Origin: Planctomycetaceae bacterium
GTDB lineage: Bacteria > Planctomycetota > Planctomycetia > Planctomycetales > Planctomycetaceae
DNA length: 64,000 bases
NCBI GenBank assembly: GCA_002726205.1
Contig: PBSL01000037.1
Location: forward strand, 18,092 to 82,091
Reading direction: 5' to 3'
The notes under the pieces are model-generated. The model worked only from the letters and a program-made list of their open reading frames with translations, was not told the origin of the DNA and did not search any database. This document shows, in pieces, positions 37,448 through 45,986 of this stretch (the stretch's first letter is position 1; each line of letters starts with the position of its first letter). Made by a program: the position numbers and the translations under genes.

Positions 37448-38647
37448 ATGAGTGTCCTGGCAAACGCTGTGCTGCTGCTGACCTGGTATGCCGGCCACTG
37501 CGAACTCTGGACCGCTGCACTCAACCGGGTGTACGCCAATCCGTGGTCGCGCCGGCGATTGTCGCGTTGGCGGCTCTGGCACGATGGAGCACTGTTGCTG
37601 TTTCCCCCGCTGTTGATCGGGTGGGTCGGACTCTACAGCCCGGGCGTACTGGTCGGTGGCCGTTGGAACGAGCTGGGGATTGCCTGGTCCGGCTACGCGA
37701 TCCTGTGTGGTTGCGGGACCGTGTCACTGGTCCTCCACTCGCTCTGGCAGGGCCTGCGACCACGTCCCCGTTGGATCACCAGACGGGATTCCCGCGTCAT
37801 CGATCTCGCAAGCCAACTTGGCGGCCGCCCGATCGGAGCAGGTCGCCACCAGGGCATGGCTCGCCTGCCACTGAACCAGACATTTCAGCTCGACATCGTC
37901 TCCCGCACCGTCAAACTGCCTGGGCTGCCCCCCGCCTGGAACGGATTGACGATTGTCCAGTTGACCGACTTGCACTTCACGGGCACCGTTGATCGTCGAT
38001 GGTTTGATGCCGTCATCGATCTCGTCAATGAAACACGACCGGACCTGGCTGTCTGCACCGGAGACCTGATCGATGAGATGTCGTTGATCGATTGGCTCCC
38101 CAAGACACTCGGGCGGATCAATGCCCCACTGGGCCGCTTCTTCATTCTCGGCAACCACGACCAGTACCAGCGTCCCGATGAGATCCGCCAGGTGATGGTC
38201 GAACAGGCCGGATGGAGAGACCTCGCCGGGCGTTGCGAGCCAATCGAACACGCTGGCCAGGTCCTCGAGATCGGCGGGACCGAAAGACCCTGGATGGGCC
38301 AACACCCGTCATTTGACCCCGCCGCGGCACCAGCGTTGAAACTGCTGCTGAGCCACACACCCGACAACGTGACCTGGGCACAACAGCAGCACATCGACAT
38401 CGTGCTGGCCGGGCACAACCATGGGGGCCAGGTCTGCCTGCCGTTGATCGGACCGGTCTACTCTCCCAGCCGCTTCGGCTGTCGCTTCGCCGCCGGCGAA
38501 TTCCAACTTGATCCGACGTTGATGATCGTCAGCCGGGGACTCTCGGGCCGTCATCCGCTGCGACTGTTCTGCCGACCCGAACTGACCCGGATCGTTCTCG
38601 AAACGGCAACTCAGGGTGATCCCGCCGATGCGGCAAGCGGTCGGTAG
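37448..38647 (+). CDS. Membrane-anchored metallophosphoesterase
   Basis: A 399-residue protein. Two or three hydrophobic helices fill the first 100 residues, followed by a calcineurin-type domain: TDLH (D174, H176), GDLID (D206), GNHDQ (N236-D238), LSHTPD and GHNHGGQVC. These are the metal ligands of YaeI/YkuE-like phosphodiesterases, which act on lipid or cell-wall-linked phosphoesters such as UDP-diacylglucosamine. The membrane anchor fits an envelope substrate. Its 3' end overlaps by 37 bases the convergent papain-like gene. Confidence 0.82.
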   Translation: MSVLANAVLLLTWYAGHCELWTAALNRVYANPWSRRRLSRWRLWHDGALLLFPPLLIGWVGLYSPGVLVGGRWNELGIAWSGYAILCGCGTVSLVLHSLWQGLRPRPRWITRRDSRVIDLASQLGGRPIGAGRHQGMARLPLNQTFQLDIVSRTVKLPGLPPAWNGLTIVQLTDLHFTGTVDRRWFDAVIDLVNETRPDLAVCTGDLIDEMSLIDWLPKTLGRINAPLGRFFILGNHDQYQRPDEIRQVMVEQAGWRDLAGRCEPIEHAGQVLEIGGTERPWMGQHPSFDPAAAPALKLLLSHTPDNVTWAQQQHIDIVLAGHNHGGQVCLPLIGPVYSPSRFGCRFAAGEFQLDPTLMIVSRGLSGRHPLRLFCRPELTRIVLETATQGDPADAASGR

Positions 38648-39174
38648 GCGATCACCGAGCCCGACACCAGGTCCTGGAAATCCAGATCAAGCGTCGTGAC
38701 CTTCTTCGACCCGAAATTCTGGTGCAGCACGAAGGTCTTTCCGTCCCGCGTCGCGTAGACAATCGCGGTGTGGTTTGGAGTCCCCAGCAGCTTCCGCTCC
38801 CGTGCGGTCTCGAACCGGGCACTCTTGAACTGCAGGATGTCTCCCGGATTGGCATCTTTCAGGGAAATCGTCCGGCCGAACACGTAGCCCCTTGGAGGTT
38901 GCGCCCCGGATTGCTTCATTGCCTGGGCTGCCAGCGTCCAACACTCGCCGTCGCCGACCCGTCGGCCCAGGTTGTTCACGGCGAAGGCAACGATCTTGCG
39001 ATTGAGCTCGGTAACAACACCGCCAGGACGGGGACTCTCGGTCTTGCGGCTGCTGCCTTTCTTTTTCTGCTTTTCCGGCCCGGCCGATGCCGTGGCCTTC
39101 CGGTCACGGGTTTTCGCTTTCCCGGAAAATCCTCCCGGGAAGGTTCGTGGCGAGGAACTCGAACGGCCGCGCAC
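38611..39174 (-). CDS. Papain-like-fold (NlpC/P60-like) domain protein
   Basis: A 187-residue protein. A basic Ser/Lys/Arg-rich N-terminus (1-55) precedes a compact domain with GDGECWTLAAQAMK (C78), PGDILQFKSA, TPNHTAIVY (H135) and VLHQNFG (H151-N153), a Cys-His-polar pattern of NlpC/P60 or CHAP-type amidase folds. A signal peptide is absent, although close relatives are usually exported. The only in-frame start is GTG at 39174. The frame upstream is closed by TGA at 39196-39198, which is also the stop of the exported protein upstream in the same frame. A split gene is therefore possible. Confidence 0.5.
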   Translation of the reverse strand: MRGRSSSSPRTFPGGFSGKAKTRDRKATASAGPEKQKKKGSSRKTESPRPGGVVTELNRKIVAFAVNNLGRRVGDGECWTLAAQAMKQSGAQPPRGYVFGRTISLKDANPGDILQFKSARFETARERKLLGTPNHTAIVYATRDGKTFVLHQNFGSKKVTTLDLDFQDLVSGSVIAYRPLAASAGSP

Positions 39175-39195
39175 GGCGGTCAGTCGTCTGACACC

Positions 39196-39756
39196 TCACC
39201 CGCCCCCCGGTGGGCAGGCAACCGACGGAACTGCCGAGCCGTTCGCCGGCCGACCGGCCGATCGCCGGTTTAGGCTCGCGTCGGGCAAACGCACTTGCCG
39301 TTGCCAGTCCTTGGCCGTTTCAGTTCCCTCGTCAACAACCAGCTTCAGGTAGCGGCGACCGCGGCGCTCGAACACGTCGATCACCAGCACGGTCTGGGCA
39401 CCGGTGAGTTCCCTGAGTCGAGTAACATCGCGGTCGGCCAGCAGCACCGCCGAGGGCAATTCCTTGACCAGCGAATCGGCTGCCGCCGTGACGACCGGCA
39501 CCAGGTCTTTCTGCTGCAGTTGATGGAAAATCGCGTGCCGGGCCTTGCGGGCCACATCGGCCAGTGGCGCCCGTCTGACCTCGGTCCTGGCCACACCGCG
39601 GGCCACGACAAGGACCCTGGGCGTCTTGCGGGACACGACAGTCGCCGTCGCCTGTCGCATCAGCGAGCGGAATCGACGCGTCGCGGCCGTCTCGGCCGCC
39701 GTGGCAACCGAGACCGTCAACAGCAACACGAGCAGCCAGCCGGTCAATCGGACCAT
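39196..39756 (-). CDS. Small exported protein, unknown
   Basis: A 186-residue protein with a strong signal peptide (MVRLTGWLLVLLLTVSVATAAE). The remainder is mixed alpha/beta: RVLVVARGVARTEVRRAPLADVARKARHAIFHQL, then SAVLLADRDVTRLRELTGAQTVLVIDVFERRGRRYLKLVV. This resembles FlgO/CsgG-type outer-membrane helper domains only weakly, and I do not claim membership. The Gly/Pro-rich end (ACPPGGG) is followed by TGA and then, in the same frame, by the papain-like ORF. The ATG at 39756 is preceded by GAGAGG. Confidence 0.5.
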   Translation of the reverse strand: MVRLTGWLLVLLLTVSVATAAETAATRRFRSLMRQATATVVSRKTPRVLVVARGVARTEVRRAPLADVARKARHAIFHQLQQKDLVPVVTAAADSLVKELPSAVLLADRDVTRLRELTGAQTVLVIDVFERRGRRYLKLVVDEGTETAKDWQRQVRLPDASLNRRSAGRPANGSAVPSVACPPGGG

Positions 39757-39962
39757 GATGATCACCTCTCCCCATCGATCGCGCGGCGGCCCGCCTGTGG
39801 CAGTCTAACCTTCTTCGCACCAATCCGTCCAGAATCTGCCGACCCATCCGATCGCGGCCACCGGCACGGACACCGCTGAACTGGAGCCTCAACGGAGCTT
39901 CGGTCAATATACACGCACGACTCTCCTGACTCCCCCGGACATCAAGCAAGGGATAACGCCTC

Positions 39963-41339
39963 ATGGCCTTCGTCAACCACTTCGGTGCAACCGGTGATGG
40001 TCGCAAGGACGACACCGCGGCCCTGGAACATGCCCTGGCCGCCGGTGACGGCATCCTGGAACTCGGCAAGGGGTCCTACCGGATCACGCGACCGGTAGTC
40101 CTGGACACCACCCGGCTGGGCTACGCGGCTGTCCGTGGTCAGGGCGGGACGTCGCGGATCATCATGGATGGCCCCGGGGCGGCACTGAGGATTGTCGGCG
40201 ACCACCGTGGGACCGCCCAGCCAACAAGCTACCAGGAGCACACCTGGGAAAAGGAACGCTTCCCGACGATCAGCGGCCTGGAGATTCTCGGACGGCACCC
40301 CGAGTCGATCGGTATCGAGTTGATCAAGACCACCAAGGCCACGATCCGTGAGGTGCTGGTTCGTCGCTGCCGTCACGGAATCCGACTGGCCCAGCGCAAT
40401 CGCGACTTCATTCTCAGCGACTCGCACCTGCTCGATAATCACCAGTACGGACTCTTCTTCGACCGCTGCAACCTGCACCAGATCATCGTGCACGGCAATC
40501 ACATCAGCTGGAACAGGCAGGCCGGCATCAAGTCGCTCGACGGTGACGTCCACAATCTGCAGATCACCGGCAATGACATCGAGTACAACAACCACCCCGG
40601 CGTTGACAAATCTCCCGACGGCGAGCCACGCGGGGCCGAGATCTGGTTCGAGGCTCTCCAGGGAGTGATCAGCGAGGTGACCATTTCCAGCAACACGCTG
40701 CAGGCCACGATCCAGCCCGGCGGCTGCAATGTCCGGATTCATGGACAGGATACCGACGGTCCTTCGGCAGCGCGGTTGGTGACCATCGCCGGTAACGTGC
40801 TGGGATCACAGACCCGGGGGATCGAGCTCAAGCACGTCGAGCGGGTGGCGATCACCGGCAACACGATTTACGATTCCGCCGAACTGTCGATCCTGGCCGA
40901 ACACTCCTCGGGATTGGCAATCGGGTCCAACACGTTCGTCTGGCGAGGTGACGACGATGCCCCAGCGCGGGATGGGCTGAAGTTCGTCGACTGTCGCGAC
41001 GCTTCGCTCGTGGGACTCGTCGCCCGCCGGCTCTGTCACGGCACCGCCGAGGCCGGTGGGGCCATCACGCTGACCCGCTGCGAGGACTTTGCGATCAGCG
41101 AGTGCCAGTTGCTCGACTCGCTGGTCCGCGGAATCGAGATGACCGACTGCACACGCTGTCGCGTTTCCGGCAACAGCATCATCGACCGCCGCGAGAAGCC
41201 GTTGATGCGCCAGGCCGTTCGGATCCGTGGCAAGAGCCGGGACAATCTCGTGCAGAACAATCTCCTCGGAGGCGCCAGCCAACAATTGCTCGACATCCCC
41301 GAGGGAACCGCGGTGTTGCAGGGGAACACACTGCTGTGA
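39963..41339 (+). CDS. Right-handed parallel beta-helix protein
   Basis: A 458-residue protein. It opens NHFGATGDGRKDDTAALEHAL, the pectate-lyase-superfamily start of proteins such as tail-spike or exopolygalacturonase-like folds. Repeats of the form ISGLEILGR, VEVLVRRCRHGIRL, ITGNDIEYNN, VTIAGNVLGS, FAISECQLLDS and VSGNSIIDRR have regular Ile/Val-Asn/Asp spacing of a beta-helix. There is no signal peptide. Such proteins bind or cut polysaccharide; catalytic residues are not identifiable. It overlaps the CYTH gene by the shared GTGA. Confidence 0.75.
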   Translation: MAFVNHFGATGDGRKDDTAALEHALAAGDGILELGKGSYRITRPVVLDTTRLGYAAVRGQGGTSRIIMDGPGAALRIVGDHRGTAQPTSYQEHTWEKERFPTISGLEILGRHPESIGIELIKTTKATIREVLVRRCRHGIRLAQRNRDFILSDSHLLDNHQYGLFFDRCNLHQIIVHGNHISWNRQAGIKSLDGDVHNLQITGNDIEYNNHPGVDKSPDGEPRGAEIWFEALQGVISEVTISSNTLQATIQPGGCNVRIHGQDTDGPSAARLVTIAGNVLGSQTRGIELKHVERVAITGNTIYDSAELSILAEHSSGLAIGSNTFVWRGDDDAPARDGLKFVDCRDASLVGLVARRLCHGTAEAGGAITLTRCEDFAISECQLLDSLVRGIEMTDCTRCRVSGNSIIDRREKPLMRQAVRIRGKSRDNLVQNNLLGGASQQLLDIPEGTAVLQGNTLL

Positions 41340-41866
41340 CTCCACGTCGCAATGTCGAACTGAAGGCCCGCTACCCGGACCTGGACACCGGGCGGTCGAC
41401 GGCGCTGCGACTGGGATCGGTCCACCAGGACACGCTGCGGCAACGTGACACTTACTTCCCGGTCGTCACCGGCCGACTGAAGCTCCGCGAGATCCGGTCG
41501 GCCACCGGCGACGACTCGTCTGAGTTGATCTGGTACGCGCGTTCGAATGATTCGTCGGCCCGCACCAGTTGCTTTCATGTCGTTGCCGTCAGCGATCCAG
41601 GCGACGTCATCGAAGTTCTTGCCGCGGCCACCGGGATCCCGGTGATCGTGAGCAAGACACGGGAGCTGTTTCTCTGGCACAACGTCCGCATCCACCTGGA
41701 CGATGTCGAGGGCCTGGGAAAGTTCCTCGAATTCGAAGCGGTCCTGGCCGCCGATCAGGACGAGTCCGAGGGATACGACCAGCTGAGAACACTCGAACGG
41801 GAGTTCGGCATCCTGGCCTCAGACATCATCGGCCAGTCCTACGCGGACCTGCTGGCTGACGGCTGA
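41336..41866 (+). CDS. CYTH-domain protein (CyaB/ThTPase-like)
   Basis: A 176-residue protein with the CYTH tunnel-fold pattern: RNVELKARYPD at the N-terminus (the E-x-K of the ExExK motif), basic LRQRDTYFPVVTGRLKLREIR, RELFLWHNVRIHLDDVEGLGKFLEFEAVL, and a C-terminal ILASDIIGQSYADLL helix. Relatives are class IV adenylate cyclases, thiamine triphosphatases and inorganic triphosphatases. I cannot distinguish these here. It starts at GTG 41336, overlapping the beta-helix stop, so translation is coupled. It converges with the DUF1501 gene. Confidence 0.78.
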   Translation: MTPRRNVELKARYPDLDTGRSTALRLGSVHQDTLRQRDTYFPVVTGRLKLREIRSATGDDSSELIWYARSNDSSARTSCFHVVAVSDPGDVIEVLAAATGIPVIVSKTRELFLWHNVRIHLDDVEGLGKFLEFEAVLAADQDESEGYDQLRTLEREFGILASDIIGQSYADLLADG

Positions 41867-41888
41867 CGGCTGAACCGGTCGCCCGGGC

Positions 41889-43211
41889 TCACATCCATTC
41901 GCGGATCGGCTTGCCTTCGATCAACTTCACCGGGCGACCATCGGGGGCGCGAACGATCAGGTCGTGGGGAATGCCCAGTTTCCGGTAGACGGTCGACGCG
42001 ATGTCGTCGCTGAAATACTCGTTCTTGGCAACCCGACCACCGTCCTCGTTGGTTTCACCCAGGATCTCACCCCGCGGCACACCGGCGCCGGACATGATGG
42101 CAAAACCGGAACTGGACCAGTGATCGCGTCCGCTGGCAGAGTTGATCTTGGGCGTTCGACCAAAGTCGGTCAGCCACAGGACAAGCGTCGAGTCGAGCAG
42201 ACCACGGTCCTCGAGATCTTCCAGCAGCACCGGCAAGGCCTGGTCGACCGGCGGAATCCGGCTGCTCTTCAGCGAGGAGAAGTTGTTCTGGTGAGTGTCC
42301 CAGCCACCGTCGGTGACCGTCACAAAGCGGACGCCGGCCTGGATCAGCCGCCGGGCCAACAGGCAACTCTGGCCAAACTTGTGCCGACCGTAGCGATCGC
42401 GGAGTTTCTTGTCCTCGGACTCGATATCAAAGGCGGTCTTTGTCTCGGGCGCGGTGATGATGTTCATCGCCGTCTTGTAGAAGTCGTCGAGCGCGTCGAA
42501 AGCGGCCGGTTGCAAGTCGGCCTGCCGCTGCAGGGCATCAACCTTTGCCAGGATGCGGCGGCGGCGATCAACCCGCTTCATCGAGATGCCCTGCGGGGGC
42601 GTGATGTCACGAACGCTGAACTGCTTGGCATTGGGGTCGGCAAGCATCTCGAAGGGGTTGTGCTCGATGCCCAGGACCCCCGCGGTTCCCCCCCCGTAAC
42701 GCCGGTCGATGTTGCCACCCAGCTGCACGAACGGGGGCAGCACGCTCTTGAAACCCTTGTAATGGCTGACCACCGAGCCGTAGGTCGGATAGGCCATTGC
42801 CGGATTGAATCGACGACCCGACATCACCCACTGGTCGGCAGTACCGTGGCTGCCGTTGCGAGGATTCCAGCCGCGAAGCACCGAGTACCGCTTGGCCTCC
42901 CGCGCCATCGTCGGCACGATCTCGGTGAATTGCACACCGGGAATCGCCGTGTCGATCACGCCAAACTCACCACGCACGCTCACCGGCGCCGCGGGCTTGG
43001 GATCGAACGTATCGTGATGACTGGTTCCGCCCCGTGTCCAGACAACGATGCAGTTGACTTCCGGCTTCGTATCGTCTTTTGCAGCCAGTTCACGACTCGC
43101 CAGCAGCGTCGGTAACGAAACGCCCAGGCCGGCCAGCCCCCCCACCTGCAGCAGGCAACGCCGTGAAAATCTCTCACAGTCCCGGTCAAATCCTGGCAGG
43201 AGATTCAGCAT
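41889..43211 (-). CDS. DUF1501 protein, Tat-exported
   Basis: A 440-residue planctomycete-type DUF1501 protein. The Tat-like N-terminus has SRRCLLQVGGLAGLGVSLP. The domain contains NCIVVWTRGGTSHHDTFDPKP, SHGTADQWVMSGR, GVRFVTVTDGGWDTHQNNF and LWLTDFGRTPKINSASGRDHW. It belongs to the sulfatase/alkaline-phosphatase-like superfamily. It is normally paired with DUF1549/DUF1553 cytochrome-like proteins and is presumed periplasmic; the role is unproven. It diverges from the DUF1549/DUF1553 gene, and 282 bases lie between the starts. Confidence 0.92.
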   Translation of the reverse strand: MLNLLPGFDRDCERFSRRCLLQVGGLAGLGVSLPTLLASRELAAKDDTKPEVNCIVVWTRGGTSHHDTFDPKPAAPVSVRGEFGVIDTAIPGVQFTEIVPTMAREAKRYSVLRGWNPRNGSHGTADQWVMSGRRFNPAMAYPTYGSVVSHYKGFKSVLPPFVQLGGNIDRRYGGGTAGVLGIEHNPFEMLADPNAKQFSVRDITPPQGISMKRVDRRRRILAKVDALQRQADLQPAAFDALDDFYKTAMNIITAPETKTAFDIESEDKKLRDRYGRHKFGQSCLLARRLIQAGVRFVTVTDGGWDTHQNNFSSLKSSRIPPVDQALPVLLEDLEDRGLLDSTLVLWLTDFGRTPKINSASGRDHWSSSGFAIMSGAGVPRGEILGETNEDGGRVAKNEYFSDDIASTVYRKLGIPHDLIVRAPDGRPVKLIEGKPIREWM

Positions 43212-43493
43212 GAAATCTGCTCGCTTGGGATGGAGCCACCGCCGGATCAGCTCCCCACACGGGAAACGTCAAGGCGATGGAAATTGGTCCGATCCGTCAG
43301 ACACGGTGGGATCCTGATTCTACCAGCACTGTTCGTGATCTATCAACGCAGATTGACGCGTGTCCCATCTATAGCATCGGCTCCGGCCACGCGGCATAAT
43401 TAAGCTCAGGTGGAACGACCACCTGCCTGCCCCCCCGAAACCACCAAGTTGTTTCCCTCCGAGGTTTCGGGAACTCCCAAGGAGACTTCCGAC

Positions 43494-45968
43494 GTGGCAC
43501 GATCACGAAGGGTCCGTACCCGCCCACCACACCTGGTACTGGTCACGCTCGCCATCGCCATCGCGAGCAGCACGACAACGGTTGAAGCGGCAGCCGGGTT
43601 TTCCGTGACCCCTGAACAGGCGACTCTTCGGGGCAACTTCGCTCGCCTGCAACTGGTCGTCGGCAAAACCAACGCGAACGGCAAACGCGACGATCGCTCG
43701 ATCGACCTCACCCGCAAGGCTCGCTACACGTCACTGACTCCCGATATTGTTGCGGTCAACTCGACAGGAGAATTGCTGGCCAGGAGCAACGGCCAGGCCC
43801 AGGTGGAAGTGGTCGTCGAGGGAGAAACGCGGTACGTGGCGGTCGCTGTCAGCCAGGTGACCGGGACACCGGTGATTGGATTCAAGGAACAGGTCGGCCC
43901 GATCCTCAGCAAACACGGTTGCAACATGGGGGCCTGCCATGCCTCGCAGTACGGCAAGGGGGGGTTCAAGCTGAGCGTGTTCGGGTTCGACCCGGCCAAC
44001 GATCGCCGCGCGATTGTCCGCGATCATCACCAGCGACGGGTGAGCCTGGTACGACCCGAGGGCAGCCTGTTTCTGCGCAAGCCAACGATGCAGGTCCCCC
44101 ACAGCGGTGGCCACCGCCTCGGACGCAACTCGGTCGACCACGACATCCTCGTTGCCTGGCTGCTTGGCGGTGCCGGCGGCCCGGAAAGCAAGGCTCCGAA
44201 GGTCACCGGGCTGCAGGTCTTCCCGACCCGGCACGTGGGGCCTGCCGGCACGGAGCAGCAACTGCGTGTCGTTGCCCGCTACAGCGACAAGACCACCCGC
44301 GACGTCACCGCCTGGGCCAAGTACGACTCGATGGACGAGGCGATCCTGGACGTCGCGCCCACGGGACTGGTGACCGCCAGCGACCGCGGCCAGGCCTCGG
44401 TGATGATCCGCTTCGAGGGCCAGGCCCAGATCGCCATGTTTGTCACACCCTTTGCCAAAAGCGTGTCGCTGGCCGGTTGGAAGAACAACAACTTCGTCGA
44501 TGAACTGGCCGTGGCCAAGTTTCGTGAACTGGCAATCGCCCCCTCGGGACTGTGTGGCGATGACGCGTTCATTCGCCGGGCCTACATCGACGCGACCGGC
44601 ACGTTGCCCACGCCCGGGGAAACCCGGGACTTCCTGGCCTCGCCCCGACCCGACAAACGACAACGGCTGATCGACGAACTGCTGGGACTGACCGGCGACC
44701 CCAAGCGGGACCGCTTCAACGATCGCTACGCCGCCTGGTGGACGCTGAAGTGGTCGGACCTGATTCGCAACAGCAGCAACAAGCTCGGCGAGCAGGGCAT
44801 GTGGGCGCTGCACAACTGGATCCGCGAGTCGTTCCGGACAAACAAGCCTTTCGACCGTTTCGTCACCGAACTGGTCACTGCCAAGGGATCGATCTACTCA
44901 TCGGGACCAGCCAACTACTTCCGCATCAACAGCAACGCCAACGACCTGACCGAATCGACCGCCCAGCTCTTCCTGGGAATCCGTCTCGAGTGTGCCAAGT
45001 GCCATCATCACCCGTTCGAGAAGTACAGCCAGGGAGACTACCAGGGATTCGCGGCCTTCTTCCGCAGCGTGGGTACCAAGAGCAGCGAGGAATTCGGGCT
45101 CTTCGGTCGCGAGTCGGTCGTTGTCGTCAAGCCCGGCAGCACCGCCAAAGCCACCCCCCTGGACGGCGAGCCGGTCGAGCATCCGCTCGACCTGAGAATC
45201 CCGCTGGCAAAGTGGCTGACCGCCGGCAACAACGACTTCTTCTCTCGCAACGTCGTCAACCGCTACATGAGCTACCTGCTCGGGCGCGGCCTGGTCGAAC
45301 CCGTCGATGATCTCCGCTCCACCAATCCTCCCACCAACGTGGCCTTGATGGACGCCCTGTCAAAGCACCTCGTCGAGAACAAGTTCAACCTGAAGGTGCT
45401 GCTCCGGGCGATCATGTCCAGCCGGCTCTACCAGCTCAGTTCCCAGCCAACGAAGGCCAACGTCGGTGATTCGCGGTTCTACAGCCACTTCCGGGTCAAG
45501 CGAATGGCCGCCGAACCGCTCCTGGACGCCGTGGACGTCGCCACCGGTGTCCCGACAAAGTTCAAGAGCCTGCCGCTGGGCACGCGGGCCATCGAGTTGC
45601 CCGACGCGGGCGACTTTTACTCGAACTACTTCCTGAAGACCTTCGCCAAACCCAAGCGTGCCAGCGTGTGCGAATGCGAGCGGTCCAGCGACGAGAACCT
45701 CACGCAGGCCCTGCACACGCTCAACGGCGACACCGTCGCCGGTAAGGTCGCCAGCAAGAACGGTCGCGTCGCCAAGCTGCTGGCCGCCAAGACCGGGCAC
45801 GAAGCGATTGTCGAGGAACTGTACCTGGCCACCCTCTCCCGGCGACCGACCGCCGACGAGCAGTCGGCCTGCCGTGAGTTCCTCAAGCAGAGTCCCAGCC
45901 CGAAGGAGTGCTACGAGGACCTGCTCTGGGCACTGATCAACTCGAAGCAATTCCTCTTTGTCCGCTGA
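43494..45968 (+). CDS. DUF1549/DUF1553 protein with Ig-like and cytochrome-type motifs
   Basis: An 824-residue exported protein. The signal peptide (to about 33) is followed by an Ig-like/Big2 domain (35-120), a CX4CH element at C143-C148-H149 (GCNMGACHAS), and a second Ig-like domain (about 225-320). DUF1549 follows, with a true CxxCH haem motif at C500-AK-C503-H504, and DUF1553 at the C-terminus (NRYMSYLLGRGLVEPVDDLR; ATLSRRPTADE). This is the PSCyt/PSD architecture typical of Planctomycetes. I chose the GTG at 43494 because AAGGAG lies nine bases upstream. A PPC-domain protein follows 18 bases downstream. Confidence 0.93.
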   Translation: MARSRRVRTRPPHLVLVTLAIAIASSTTTVEAAAGFSVTPEQATLRGNFARLQLVVGKTNANGKRDDRSIDLTRKARYTSLTPDIVAVNSTGELLARSNGQAQVEVVVEGETRYVAVAVSQVTGTPVIGFKEQVGPILSKHGCNMGACHASQYGKGGFKLSVFGFDPANDRRAIVRDHHQRRVSLVRPEGSLFLRKPTMQVPHSGGHRLGRNSVDHDILVAWLLGGAGGPESKAPKVTGLQVFPTRHVGPAGTEQQLRVVARYSDKTTRDVTAWAKYDSMDEAILDVAPTGLVTASDRGQASVMIRFEGQAQIAMFVTPFAKSVSLAGWKNNNFVDELAVAKFRELAIAPSGLCGDDAFIRRAYIDATGTLPTPGETRDFLASPRPDKRQRLIDELLGLTGDPKRDRFNDRYAAWWTLKWSDLIRNSSNKLGEQGMWALHNWIRESFRTNKPFDRFVTELVTAKGSIYSSGPANYFRINSNANDLTESTAQLFLGIRLECAKCHHHPFEKYSQGDYQGFAAFFRSVGTKSSEEFGLFGRESVVVVKPGSTAKATPLDGEPVEHPLDLRIPLAKWLTAGNNDFFSRNVVNRYMSYLLGRGLVEPVDDLRSTNPPTNVALMDALSKHLVENKFNLKVLLRAIMSSRLYQLSSQPTKANVGDSRFYSHFRVKRMAAEPLLDAVDVATGVPTKFKSLPLGTRAIELPDAGDFYSNYFLKTFAKPKRASVCECERSSDENLTQALHTLNGDTVAGKVASKNGRVAKLLAAKTGHEAIVEELYLATLSRRPTADEQSACREFLKQSPSPKECYEDLLWALINSKQFLFVR

Positions 45969-45986
45969 CACCAGGAGTCATCCGGA

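Noticed and set aside
43212..43493. Promoter consensus between the divergent DUF1501 and DUF1549 genes
   Set aside because: A TTGACG and a TAATTA are present but not at a workable spacing, so I do not call a promoter although one must exist.
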